Assembly (NCBI GenBank): GCA_016192705.1
Contig: JACPTQ010000017.1
Location: 62,001 to 126,000, forward strand
DNA: 64,000 nt
DNA from: Deltaproteobacteria bacterium
Lineage (GTDB): Bacteria; Myxococcota; JACPTQ01
Direction of reading: 5' to 3'
Below the pieces are notes generated by a model that saw only the letters and a list, made by a program, of their open reading frames with translations, searched no databases and was not told the origin of the DNA. Shown piece after piece: positions 17,880-25,510 of this stretch (the first letter of the stretch is position 1; each line of letters opens with the position of its first letter). The translations under genes were made by a program, and so were the position numbers.

Positions 17880-18914
17880 CTACGGGCACTCTTCGTAGCT
17901 CTGCTTGAAGCGTTCGAAGATATTAGGGCACATCCCGGCGTTGCGTTGAAAGACGTAGGCGCCTGCGTCTTTGTACGATTGCCCGCCCATCATTTCGTCG
18001 CATTTCGCCGTTCCGAAGTGGTCTAAATTGCCGTTGGATCCGAAGTTGTGGAGCAGCTCGTGGACGCCGGTCGCCGCGACAAACGAAAAGCGATTCGCGT
18101 TGTATGGGTTCGCGTGGTCGATCGGCGAGCATTGGTAATAGCTGAAGTCGGAATTCAACTCGAACGCGACGCCGTTGCGGCCTTGGCATTCGCCGCCCCC
18201 CGAGACGCTGCGAACGTGAACGGGGTTGCGGGGGTCGGTGCGATCGTATCCGCACGCGTTGTACATATGCTTCCAGTCGATCGCGCCACCATAAATGATC
18301 GTTCGCTTGCCGGTGCCCGGGTGTTTGAAGCGATTGCACGAGCCCGGTTTTTCGAAGGCGATCATGTAGCCGCCGAACGACGTCGATTTGTCGTCGGCGT
18401 ACATGAAAAAGAGGAGCTCGGGGGACGTCGACGTTTCGTAGATTTTTTGCAGAACCTTTGTCATCGAGACGCCGCCGCGCCCCGCGTCGGGGTTGAGCGT
18501 CGCCTTGACCGCCGCGTACGAAACGCGACGGATGCCGACGAGTTGGATTTCGACGTCGGCGCGATCGACGAGGAGGTTGTTCGCGGCGCGCGCAAACTCG
18601 TGCAACTCGGCGTCGGACGGATTGAACGAGTCGGTGTCGATGAGCGCTTCGGCCTTCACGGTGCGGCCGATGGAGCTTGTGCGTGCGGCGATACCCGCAT
18701 CGGTGGGTTGGAGTCCGGCGTCGACGCGCGTGACCGATGCATCGTCAAGTGGAAGAGCGGCGGCGTCTGGAGTTGTGGTGCCGCCACCATCGTTATCGAC
18801 GTTGGTTGTGGGCGGTGTTGAAAGCGGAACATCCGGCTCGGCCGGCTGCGTTCCACAGCGAATCGACAGAATGGCCGAGCCGAGAATCACGGCTGCGATG
18901 GCTGCGCGTTTCAT
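17880..18914 (-). CDS. Lipoprotein with metzincin-like HExxHxxG zinc motif
   Basis: A 344-residue protein with a signal peptide (KRAAIAAVILGSAILSIRCG) ending in a weak lipobox, then an Asp/Thr/Pro-rich linker of about 60 residues. The catalytic candidate is HELLHNFGSNGNLDHFG, near residue 285, followed by CDEMMGG, which may be the Met-turn. Cysteines are frequent (for example CGYDRTDPRN, SVSGGGECQG). It is a likely extracellular or surface zinc protease, although its activity is inferred. Its 3' end faces the metzincin gene on the other strand, with a 39-bp gap. Confidence 0.7.
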   Translation of the reverse strand: MKRAAIAAVILGSAILSIRCGTQPAEPDVPLSTPPTTNVDNDGGGTTTPDAAALPLDDASVTRVDAGLQPTDAGIAARTSSIGRTVKAEALIDTDSFNPSDAELHEFARAANNLLVDRADVEIQLVGIRRVSYAAVKATLNPDAGRGGVSMTKVLQKIYETSTSPELLFFMYADDKSTSFGGYMIAFEKPGSCNRFKHPGTGKRTIIYGGAIDWKHMYNACGYDRTDPRNPVHVRSVSGGGECQGRNGVAFELNSDFSYYQCSPIDHANPYNANRFSFVAATGVHELLHNFGSNGNLDHFGTAKCDEMMGGQSYKDAGAYVFQRNAGMCPNIFERFKQSYEECP

Positions 18915-19173
18915 CAGCGAATCCTCTCTCCCTCACCTCAGGGTTTCAGCTGCAATGCGTGGTCCATAGAATGACGGCCACCCGCGCGGTTAATCCTGCT
19001 AATCGGAAGCTGTGGATGCGGCATTCCGGCGTGAAAGACGGCAAGTGGGGTCTTTTGTCCACAGCCGGGGATGTCGTCGATCTAACGCCATCGCCGTTTT
19101 TACGACCGCCGCCGATTCGATCGACAGCGTTCCGCGACCGAACGGCCCTTGCGTTTCTCGTTTTCCTGGCGAG
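18915..19173. other. Intergenic region upstream of the lipoprotein metalloprotease gene
   Basis: About 260 bp with no convincing gene or clear promoter. It separates the metalloprotease gene from the CRISPR-like repeat. The short frames on both strands have no ribosome site. Confidence 0.5.
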
Positions 19174-19210
19174 GTTTCACCCGCTCTTCGGGGCGGGTGT
19201 GGATTGAAAC
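19174..19210 (+). repeat. Solitary CRISPR-like repeat (37 bp)
   Basis: The unit starts gtttcacccgc and ends gtgtggattgaaac. A 7-bp stem (cacccgc/gcgggtg) encloses an 8-base loop. The tail ggattgaaac, the starting gtttc and the length are typical of type I-C/III CRISPR repeats. No second copy occurs within the next 80 bases, and no cas gene is in the window. Confidence 0.5.
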
Positions 19211-19250
19211 GGAGCCGGCCAGCTTCTGAATGGATTGGCGCAGGAAGACG

Positions 19251-19454
19251 CCCGTCTCGGAACGGGAAGCGTTTGGCGGTAGGGAACGCCGTCCGTTTTG
19301 CGGGGTTACCTGCCCGTCTCGAGACGGAGAGGCTTTTCGGGCCGAAATCTCGCTTCCGTCTCGGAACGGGAAGCGGTTCTGGAGCCAGAATGCGCGTCCG
19401 TCTCGGAACGGAAGCGTTTTTTCGCCTGGGAAAGGGCTTCCGTCTCGGAACGGG
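19251..19454. repeat. Tandem palindromic repeat with 42-bp period
   Basis: Five copies of a dyad with core ccgtctcggaacgg lie at 19251-19266, 19313-19327, 19354-19370, 19398-19411 and 19440-19454. The last four are 42-43 bp apart; the first interval is 62 bp. The second copy is cccgtctcgagacgg. Some spacers contain their own small dyads (ttctgg.ccagaa, tttcgg/ccgaaa). A plus-strand frame (19230-19475) would read a 14-residue repeat, PSRNG plus nine, but it has no ribosome site. Confidence 0.65.
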
Positions 19455-19487
19455 CGTGAGAATGGCTCGAAATGACTAGGGATTTAT

Positions 19488-20285
19488 TCAGCGGGGCGCG
19501 CAGTTTGACGCGGTCGCGGAGGCGGGAGCGGTTGCGGGAGCGGATGCGGAGGCGGATGCAGGTGCCGCGGCACGGCTCTTCCGCCCTCGTCGCAGGGCAT
19601 ACGCGCTTCGAAACAGCGAAGTCCGAGTCGCGTCAGCGTCGCGCCGGAACGCAAAGAGCCCCGCCGCGCGAACTTCGTCGACCGCTTCGTCAAGGTAGGT
19701 GAAGGCGCGATTGCGAAGATCTTTCTTGTCGTCGAGCGCCTTCTTCGTGGTGGCCTCGGCGTGGCCCTTTTGCACTTCGTCGGCGATGGCGCGCGCCCGG
19801 GTTACGTCTTCAAAGTCAAAGTCGACGCGGTCAAACGCCGCGCGGTTCCGCTCGACGAGCACTCCGAGGTCTTTCAGGTCTTGACAGAGGTCGGCGACGC
19901 CCTCGCCGTCGCGGATGCGCGCGATGACGTCAAGGGCGGCGTCGTCGTTGCGCAGGGCGTAGAGGGCCGAGTCGACGATGTCGCGGCGAAGCTCGGTCGC
20001 GCGGTCGACGGCGGCGTGGAGCGTCGCGGGAAGGCCGGTCTCGCGGGTGTTTGTCCACTCGGTTTGCGCGGCGCTGAGGGCCTTTGCGCGTTCGGCGAGG
20101 CCGTCGATGATGGCGGCGTCGACGCCGACGGCGAGGAGCGATGCGCGGTATCTGTGCGCGGCGTCGGCAAGGTCGAGCGCCTCTTGGACAATCGTTGCGA
20201 CGGGGCGATCGGGTTCGGCAACGTCGGTGGCTGAAATCGCGGCGAGTTTCGGCAACAGTTTCTCGAGCTCGTTTTTGGCTTTCAT
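19488..20285 (-). CDS. Helical hypothetical protein with Ala/Ser-rich tail
   Basis: A 265-residue protein from the ATG at 20285, which has a good ribosome site (AAGGAGA); an upstream ATG at 20312 is less likely. The body is almost entirely helical, with many Ala, Arg, Asp and Leu residues and likely coiled coils (ALSAAQTEWTNTRETGLP). There is no membrane segment or signal. The last 27 residues, Ala/Ser/Pro-rich, are encoded by a degenerate hexamer tract (19505-19562). I recognise no family. It stands next to two four-helix-bundle genes and may belong to the same small cassette. Confidence 0.6.
   Translation of the reverse strand: MKAKNELEKLLPKLAAISATDVAEPDRPVATIVQEALDLADAAHRYRASLLAVGVDAAIIDGLAERAKALSAAQTEWTNTRETGLPATLHAAVDRATELRRDIVDSALYALRNDDAALDVIARIRDGEGVADLCQDLKDLGVLVERNRAAFDRVDFDFEDVTRARAIADEVQKGHAEATTKKALDDKKDLRNRAFTYLDEAVDEVRAAGLFAFRRDADATRTSLFRSAYALRRGRKSRAAAPASASASAPATAPASATASNCAPR
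19505..19562. repeat. Degenerate hexamer tract at the 3' end of the helical protein gene
   Basis: Tandem near-copies of gcgggagcgg/gcggatgcgg. It codes the Ala/Ser-rich C-terminus on the minus strand. The same tract type recurs at 11666, 12544, 12642, 20368, 21276, 22760, 24591, 41172, 43613, 47998 and 48137. Confidence 0.7.
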
Positions 20286-20367
20286 GAGGTCTCCTTTGTT
20301 TTGGATGGTCATGCCCCCGTGGCAGGACAGCGAGTGGGTAACATCATCGCGAAGATGGGGTCAACGG

Positions 20368-20487
20368 AAAAGCGGCTGCGGAGGCGGGGGCGGAGGCGGG
20401 CGCGGGAGCGGAAGCGGGCTGTGCTCTCCACGGCTCGCCTCACTTTCGGCCCCCTTCGCGCTCCGCGCTTCGGTTGAGGGCCGAAAG
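20368..20487. repeat. Hexamer tract followed by a long hairpin
   Basis: A GCGGGW hexamer tract (20368-20420) is followed by an inverted repeat (20443-20487) with 10-bp arms ctttcggccc and gggccgaaag around a 25-base loop. The hairpin ends 31 bp before the start codon of the four-helix-bundle gene, so it could act as a leader structure. No T-run follows. Confidence 0.55.
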
Positions 20488-20518
20488 GTTCGGCTCACCA
20501 CTTCGAAAGGAGATCCCG

Positions 20519-20869
20519 ATGCCGCTTTCCGCAACCGCTACCCCTACCGCCATCGTTCCCGCGACCGTCTCTCTCGAACGCCTCGACTGCTATCGTGTGG
20601 CTCGCGACTTTGCGCGTCTCGCTCAGCGGCTTCCAATCGCAAACGCTGTTCTTCGAGACCAATTCCGACGCGCGTCGCTTTCAGTGCTGGCGAACACAGC
20701 CGAGGGCGCTGGGCGCGTGGCGCGTGCGGACAAACGCCGTTGTTACGCAATCGCGCGCGGTGAAGCGTGTGAGTCGGCGGCGTTGCTCGATCTCATCGAC
20801 GATGCACCGAAAGAAATCGGTGAACTGTTGTCGCGAGTCATCGCAATGCTCACCGTGCTCGTGCGATGA
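20519..20869 (+). CDS. Four-helix-bundle protein (23S rRNA-IVS / S23 family)
   Basis: A 116-residue protein with a strong ribosome site (GAAAGGAG, about 20504-20511). It has the family's pattern: an aromatic-basic first helix (LERLDCYRVARDFARLAQRLP), the second-helix motif LRDQFRRASLSVLANTAEGAGR, then ARGEACESAALLDL. S23-type proteins fold as four-helix bundles; some are encoded in intervening sequences of 23S rRNA and a relative, Avd, helps diversity-generating retroelements. No rRNA or reverse transcriptase is near, so neither role is shown. Its last 20 bp overlap the end of a convergent paralogue. Confidence 0.8.
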   Translation: MPLSATATPTAIVPATVSLERLDCYRVARDFARLAQRLPIANAVLRDQFRRASLSVLANTAEGAGRVARADKRRCYAIARGEACESAALLDLIDDAPKEIGELLSRVIAMLTVLVR

Positions 20870-21191
20870 GCTTCGAAAGAAGTGCGCAAACACGATCGGC
20901 GAGGCCATCGAGTTCGGCGACCTGCCGCTCGTCGACGTAGCCCCAAATCGCAGCCAGCTTCAGAGCCGCCCGCGCTTCACGACACGAGCCCCGCGCGATT
21001 TCGAAGAATCGGGCTTGGTCGCGAAGTGAACTTTTCCCGTCGCCCTCGCTAATGTTGAGGACGCAGCTTGCCGTCGCACGTCGAAGTTGATCTTCGAGCG
21101 AGCGGTCCTTGCGACGAATGAAATCAAGCGCGGGACGAACGCGACTCGCGAACTCGAACGCCACCTCGTACGCGATGAACCGATGAGACAT
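20850..21191 (-). CDS. Four-helix-bundle protein (S23 family), convergent paralogue
   Basis: A 113-residue protein with a strong ribosome site (AGGAGG, about 21197-21202) before the ATG at 21191. It shares the family layout: FIAYEVAFEFASRVRP, then LEDQLRRATASCVLNISEGDGK and FFEIARGSCREARAALKLA. It differs clearly from its neighbour, so the two are old paralogues rather than a recent duplication. The genes overlap tail to tail by 20 bp, which could make their mRNAs antisense to each other. Confidence 0.8.
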   Translation of the reverse strand: MSHRFIAYEVAFEFASRVRPALDFIRRKDRSLEDQLRRATASCVLNISEGDGKSSLRDQARFFEIARGSCREARAALKLAAIWGYVDERQVAELDGLADRVCALLSKLIARAR

Positions 21192-21275
21192 GAGAACCTC
21201 CTCTCGAAGCCGCTGAACGCGGCCCCCGCAAGGAACAGGGCCCGCGAAGCGGCAAGAGAGGAGGCGCGAACGGAG

Positions 21276-21345
21276 GAAAAGCGGGAGCGGGAGCGGAAGC
21301 GGAGGCGGGTGCGGGAGCGGATGCGGATGCGGGAGCGGAGGCGGT
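21276..21345. repeat. Degenerate hexamer tract
   Basis: Tandem near-copies of gcgggagcgg, gcggaggcgg and gcggatgcgg lie in the gap between the four-helix-bundle gene and the response regulator. The tract marks the right edge of the 19.5-21.35 kb cassette. Confidence 0.65.
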
Positions 21346-21353
21346 GCCCGTGG

Positions 21354-22733
21354 TTACGCCGACTCGTCGTTTGTTTCCGCCTCGTCCTTCGTGGATTTGA
21401 GGCCGAGTTTCTCGATGCGGCGATAGAGTGTCGCGAGCGAGAGCCCGAGGGCCCGTGCGGCTTCGCGGCGGTCGCCATCCACGCGCTCCAGCGTTGCGGC
21501 GATGAGGGCGCGCTCGAAGCTCGCCATCGTTTGCTCGTAGCCGCCGTCATCGGGGTGCGCGGCGCGGCCGGCGACGTCGGGCGGCAAGTCGGCGACGCTA
21601 ATGACGCGGCCCGTGCAGACGACGGTCGCGCGCTCGACGACGTTCGAGAGTTCGCGGATGTTGCCGGGCCACGCATACGAGACGAGGCGTTGGAGCGCGG
21701 CGTTGTCGAAACCGACGACGGGGCGGCGGTGCTCCTTTGCGTGCTTGTCGAGGAAATGCTGCGCGAGCACGGGGATGTCGTCGAGGCGTTGGCGAAGCGG
21801 CGGGACCTTCACGTGGAGCGCGGAGAGTCGGTAGTAAAGGTCGCTGCGGAACTTGCCCTCTTTGACGAGAGCCGCGAGATCGCGGTTTGTTGCGGTCACG
21901 ATCCGCGCATCGGTTCGCACAGGGCGCTCGCTGCCGACCGGGAAAACTTCCTTCGTTTCGATCGCGCGAAGCAGCTTGACCTGATGCGCTTGCGGGAGGT
22001 CGCCGATCTCGTCGAGGAAGAGCGTGCCTTTCGACGCCGCGCGAAAGAGCCCTTCGCGTGACGAGTCGGCACCGGAAAAGGCGCCGCGCTCGTGACCGAA
22101 AAGGTGGCTTTCGATCAGCGACTCGGGGATCGCGTTGATGTTGACCGCGAGGAACGGTCCGCTGCGGCGCGCCGATGCCTCGTGCAGCGTGCGCGCGACG
22201 ACTTCCTTGCCGCTGCCGCTTTCACCTTCGATGAGGACGGTGCTTTGCGAGAGCGCAATCTGGCGAACGAAGTCCATGAGGTCGAGCATCGTGCGGCTTC
22301 GAAGCACGGCGAGTGGAAGCTCGCGTCGCTCGGCGAGCTTCATTCGGAGAAGGGCGTTTTCTTTGATGAGGCGGCGGTGTTCGCAAAGTGCGTCGATCTT
22401 GCGCGCGACCTCTTCGAGCATGACGGGCTTCACGAAATAGTCCTGCACGCCGAGTCGCAGCGCGTCGACGACCGATTCAACGCTGCTGTAGGCCGTCATG
22501 ATGAGGATGATCGTGTCGGGCGACGTGAGGCGTAGGTCTGCCGCGAGCGTGAGCCCGTCTTTTCCGGGCAAGTTCACGTCTATGAGCGCGACGTCGAACT
22601 CTTGCTTCGCGGCCGCCGCGAACTCCTCCGCCGACTCGTGCGCCGCGACCTCATGCCCCTGCTCGACCAGATACCGCGCGAGATTGCCGCGCAGCGTCTT
22701 CTCGTCCTCGACGACCAGCACGCGTTCAGCCAT
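21354..22733 (-). CDS. Sigma-54-dependent response regulator (NtrC/AtoC type)
   Basis: A 459-residue protein with three domains. The receiver (1-120) has the acidic pocket (VVEDE), the phospho-acceptor Asp in ALIDVNLPG, and the Lys in YFVKP. The AAA+ domain (about 140-380) has Walker A GESGSGKE, Walker B LFLDEIGD, and an arginine-finger region. The sigma-54 contact loop reads GAFSGA rather than the usual GAFTGA. A Fis-type HTH ends the protein (REAARALGLSLATLYRRIEKL). The partner kinase is immediately upstream on the same strand (62-bp gap). The pair is divergent to the nar-act operon, with candidate binding sites between them. Confidence 0.93.
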   Translation of the reverse strand: MAERVLVVEDEKTLRGNLARYLVEQGHEVAAHESAEEFAAAAKQEFDVALIDVNLPGKDGLTLAADLRLTSPDTIILIMTAYSSVESVVDALRLGVQDYFVKPVMLEEVARKIDALCEHRRLIKENALLRMKLAERRELPLAVLRSRTMLDLMDFVRQIALSQSTVLIEGESGSGKEVVARTLHEASARRSGPFLAVNINAIPESLIESHLFGHERGAFSGADSSREGLFRAASKGTLFLDEIGDLPQAHQVKLLRAIETKEVFPVGSERPVRTDARIVTATNRDLAALVKEGKFRSDLYYRLSALHVKVPPLRQRLDDIPVLAQHFLDKHAKEHRRPVVGFDNAALQRLVSYAWPGNIRELSNVVERATVVCTGRVISVADLPPDVAGRAAHPDDGGYEQTMASFERALIAATLERVDGDRREAARALGLSLATLYRRIEKLGLKSTKDEAETNDESA

Positions 22734-22795
22734 TGCTCACGCGGTCCACTCCCGGTACCGGACTCGCACCCGCTCCCGCCCCCGGTTCTTCTTTC

Positions 22796-24277
22796 CTACC
22801 CCCATTTCTCTTCTCCTCCGATCCCTGTGTTCTCGGTGTCTCTGTGGTTTCTCTTCTCCGGCTCTTGTTTTTCTTCCACCGCCCCGAACTCCAGCGTCAC
22901 CGCGGTTCCCACGCCGGGCGCAGATTCGATCGACAGCGTCCCGCCGACCGACCGCACGACATCGACGCTGACCGACAGTCCGAGGCCCGTTCCGCGCCCT
23001 TTCGTCGTAAAGAGCGGCTCGAGCGCGCGTCGCTTCACCTCGTCGTTCATTCCGACGCCGGTATCGATGACCCGCAAGCGCACGCCACCATTTGCGCAGT
23101 CGCCCCTGATTGTCAGCGTTCCGCCCTCGGGCATCGCGTCGAACGCGTTGATGAAAAGATTCACGAGCACCATGACGAGGTGGTCCTCAACCATTCGCAG
23201 CGTTGGCATGTCGCGATCGAACTCCGATGCAATACGAATCTTTCGCGCGCGCGGATCGTGGCGCACCATGCGGAGAGCGTCCTTGACTGCGTTCTCGACC
23301 ACAACGGCCGTCACTTCGTCGCCGCGCCGCCGCGCGAAATCGCTCATTTCGCGGAGCGTCCGCGTGATTCGCGCGATGTGTTCGCGCAGCACGGCCGCCG
23401 CGTTTCGCACGCGTTCCGGGTCTCGTTCGCGCTCGAGCATCTCAAGCTCGCTCGACATCGACGCGAGTGGGTTCCCGATGTCGTGCGCGATCCCCGCGGC
23501 GAGCATCCCGAGCGCCGACAACTTTTCCTGGTAACGCAACTCCGCTTCAAGCCGCTTCTCTTCGGTGATGTCGCGCGCCGTTTCAATAACGAGCGCCTGC
23601 TTGCCATCGGCGTCGGGCACGGGAAACGCGTCGACCGCATAGATTCGTCCCGTGCGCGGGTCGGTGCGAACGAACTCTCCCGTCGCGGGTGCTCCCGTCG
23701 CCAGTGCCTTTCGTGCAACGCAAGCGGGGTTCGTCGGTTCGCAACTCGCCCCAAAAAAATCGGTACAGGGTGCGTTCGAAACAGTTGTGCACCCAGCTGC
23801 ATCGAGCGCCACGCGGTTCGCCTTGACGATTCGGCCATCGCGGTCGAGCACGACAATTTGATCGCGCAAGCTGTCAAAGAGCCGATCCGTAAACGATTTG
23901 GCCTCGGCGAGCGCGCGCGTGCGTTCTTCCATCGCGAGGCGCAAGTCGCGGTACGCCGCCTGAAAGATGTCGTCGTAACGGCGTCGCGTTCGCCAGATGT
24001 TGTAAAACGCCCAGCTCGCGAGAAGGAGGGAGCATCCGATCCCGCGATACATATGGAAGAGAAAGAGTTCGTCGACGGAGTAGTGTTTCACGAGGTAGAT
24101 GCGCTCAACGATTTCGTAGGTGGCGAAAATGACGACGAGACCAATGGCGCCAACCGCGGCCGTCTTCGCCCACATGCGAATCCACCATCGCCCGGCAAAC
24201 GGATTCTGCGCCGGCTGAAGCCGATCGGACGGCGGAGACTCCTGATTCGCAACCACTCTAATAGATACGACCAGCAA
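22796..24277 (-). CDS. PAS-domain membrane histidine kinase, partner of the NtrC-type regulator
   Basis: The longest frame gives 493 residues; the best start may be the ATG at 24175 (ribosome-like GGTGGA) rather than the TTG at 24277 or the GTG at 24256. Two membrane segments lie near the N-terminus (TAAVGAIGLVVIFATYEIV and GIGCSLLLASWAFYNIW). A PAS domain (about 135-245) has an unusual group of cysteines (CTTVSNAPC, CEPTNPAC) that could bind a metal or sense redox. The HisKA motif is AAGIAHDIGNPLASM. The ATPase has NLFINAFDAM, DTGVGM and GRGTGLGLS. The last about 20 residues come from a family-B repeat. Confidence 0.9.
   Translation of the reverse strand: MLVVSIRVVANQESPPSDRLQPAQNPFAGRWWIRMWAKTAAVGAIGLVVIFATYEIVERIYLVKHYSVDELFLFHMYRGIGCSLLLASWAFYNIWRTRRRYDDIFQAAYRDLRLAMEERTRALAEAKSFTDRLFDSLRDQIVVLDRDGRIVKANRVALDAAGCTTVSNAPCTDFFGASCEPTNPACVARKALATGAPATGEFVRTDPRTGRIYAVDAFPVPDADGKQALVIETARDITEEKRLEAELRYQEKLSALGMLAAGIAHDIGNPLASMSSELEMLERERDPERVRNAAAVLREHIARITRTLREMSDFARRRGDEVTAVVVENAVKDALRMVRHDPRARKIRIASEFDRDMPTLRMVEDHLVMVLVNLFINAFDAMPEGGTLTIRGDCANGGVRLRVIDTGVGMNDEVKRRALEPLFTTKGRGTGLGLSVSVDVVRSVGGTLSIESAPGVGTAVTLEFGAVEEKQEPEKRNHRDTENTGIGGEEKWG
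22803..22859 (-). repeat. Family-B repeat copy B2 at the 3' end of the histidine kinase gene
   Basis: Reads ctctgtggtttctcttct on the plus strand. On the minus strand it is in frame and codes the last residues of the kinase (KRNHRDTENTGIGGEEKWG). A hexamer-like stretch (22760-22793) follows. Confidence 0.7.
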
Positions 24278-24343
24278 GCGATGTGCCCGTCGCTTCGAGA
24301 CTGTTCAATCGAGTAGACACCCGTAGATTCGCCACGAGTCGAT

Positions 24344-24389
24344 TCTCAATTTCGAGAGCGAACGAGAGTTTCCCGTCTCAGATTTGAGA
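24344..24389. promoter_or_regulatory. Paired dyads, candidate enhancer sites for the sigma-54 regulator
   Basis: Two similar 14-bp dyads, tctcaatttcgaga (24344-24357) and tctcagatttgaga (24376-24389), have centres 32 bp apart, which is three helical turns. They lie between the histidine kinase and the nar operon, about 120-165 bp upstream of a -24/-12-like sequence. That is a usual place for an NtrC-type activator. Binding by this regulator is an inference. Confidence 0.5.
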
Positions 24390-24508
24390 TGGGGTGTCGC
24401 GCAAATGACGACGTGTCCCACATGTGCGCCGCGCACGCTTTGCCGTCGGGCTGATCCGAGGCTCGCGTATTCGCGCCTTTTCCAATCGACAGGGGCCGTC
24501 CAATTTGC

Positions 24509-24524
24509 TGGCCCTTTCATTGCT
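24509..24524 (+). promoter_or_regulatory. Candidate sigma-54 (-24/-12) promoter
   Basis: Reads tggccctttcattgct, which matches tggcac-N5-ttgcw with one mismatch and correct GG-to-GC spacing. Transcription would start near 24535, after the first ATG (24527) and just before the second (24539). That would make the message almost leaderless, which lowers confidence. Confidence 0.4.
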
Positions 24525-24526
24525 TT

Positions 24527-25510
24527 ATGGCAGTTGCGATGACAACTGCAACCCTATTCAGCCTCTTGGTTTTCAGTTCGGCACCGGAATCTCCAGCGGC
24601 ACCCGCATCCGCGCCCGCTCCCGCGGAAGATTTCAACGCCAAGGCGCAAAGGAGCAAGGACGCAAGGAATGAGACCACTTCCCTTGGCGCTTCCGCGCCT
24701 TTGCGTCAAGTTCCCGCACCCGCTTCCGCTCCGGACGGCGGTGAGCCCGAGGCGTCGCCGGCCGCACTCATGTTCGGCAAAAAATGTTCGAGCTGCCACT
24801 CGCTTGGCGAAGGCGATCGCACCGGCCCTGACCTCGTCGGCGTCACGAAGCGTCGCGACACCGCATGGATTAAAAAGTTCGTTCGCACGCCAGGCGCCGT
24901 CATCGACTCGGGCGATGCCGCCGCGAAAGAGATGCTCGACAAGTTCAAGGGCGTTCGAATGCCCGACCAAGACTTAAAGGACGACGAACTCGACGCGATT
25001 CTCGCCTACCTCGCCGACTGCACCGCAAAAGGCATGTGCAAGATTGCGACGGGGAAGGCTAAACACGCGAACGAGGCGACGCCGGCTGAGGTTGCGTTCG
25101 GGCGCGCGCTCTTCGAAGGGTCGAAGCGCCTCACGAATGGCGGCCCCGCGTGCATCTCGTGTCACAACGTGCGCGGCGCGGGGATTCTCGGCGGCGGCAC
25201 GCTCAGCAAGGATTTGACGCACGCTTACCCGCGGATCGGTGACCCCGGGCTCTCGTCGGCGCTCGAATCGACGCCGTATCCTGTGATGAACCAGGTTTTC
25301 GCGAAGCGCGCGCTCACGAGCGCTGAGGCGTTCGCGCTTAAAGCGTATCTCGCCGACGTCTCGAAGGACGGCACCTCGCCGACCGCCGACCACAACTTCC
25401 TCTACCTCGGCATCATCGGCCTCTTCGTTGCGCTCGGCGCCATCGGCGTTGGCGCGGCGGGCCGCCTCCGAGGCGTTCGCCAAAGCATCGTGAAACGAGG
25501 TGCGCCGTGA
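24527..25510 (+). CDS. narC: Diheme c-type cytochrome with C-terminal anchor, NarC-like
   Basis: A 327-residue protein; the ATG at 24539 would remove four residues. A signal-like start ([10 protein letters not shown]) leads into an Ala/Pro linker that contains a family-A repeat. Two cytochrome c domains follow, with CSSCH and CISCH heme sites and candidate distal methionines (for example VRMPDQD and YPVMNQV). The C-terminus has one membrane helix ([20 protein letters not shown]) and a basic tail. In Thermus thermophilus nar operons a diheme cytochrome, NarC, precedes narGHJI and takes part in nitrate reduction, and this gene has the same place. Its stop overlaps the GTG start of narG. Confidence 0.75.
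   Translation: MAVAMTTATLFSLLVFSSAPESPAAPASAPAPAEDFNAKAQRSKDARNETTSLGASAPLRQVPAPASAPDGGEPEASPAALMFGKKCSSCHSLGEGDRTGPDLVGVTKRRDTAWIKKFVRTPGAVIDSGDAAAKEMLDKFKGVRMPDQDLKDDELDAILAYLADCTAKGMCKIATGKAKHANEATPAEVAFGRALFEGSKRLTNGGPACISCHNVRGAGILGGGTLSKDLTHAYPRIGDPGLSSALESTPYPVMNQVFAKRALTSAEAFALKAYLADVSKDGTSPTADHNFLYLGIIGLFVALGAIGVGAAGRLRGVRQSIVKRGAP
24629..24710 (-). repeat. Family-A palindromic repeat, copy A3, inside narC
   Basis: The inverted arms are tttcaacgccaaggcgcaaa and gcgcctttgcgtcaa. It is in frame and codes [20 protein letters not shown] in the linker between the signal peptide and the first heme domain. A degenerate hexamer stretch (24591-24626) precedes it. Confidence 0.8.

Noticed and set aside
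19174-19454. A CRISPR array
   Set aside because: Only one CRISPR-like repeat exists. The following 42-bp repeats have a different, much shorter core and spacers of related sequence.
20519-21191. Diversity-generating retroelement accessory (Avd) system
   Set aside because: The proteins share the four-helix fold, but no reverse transcriptase, template repeat or variable repeat is in the window.
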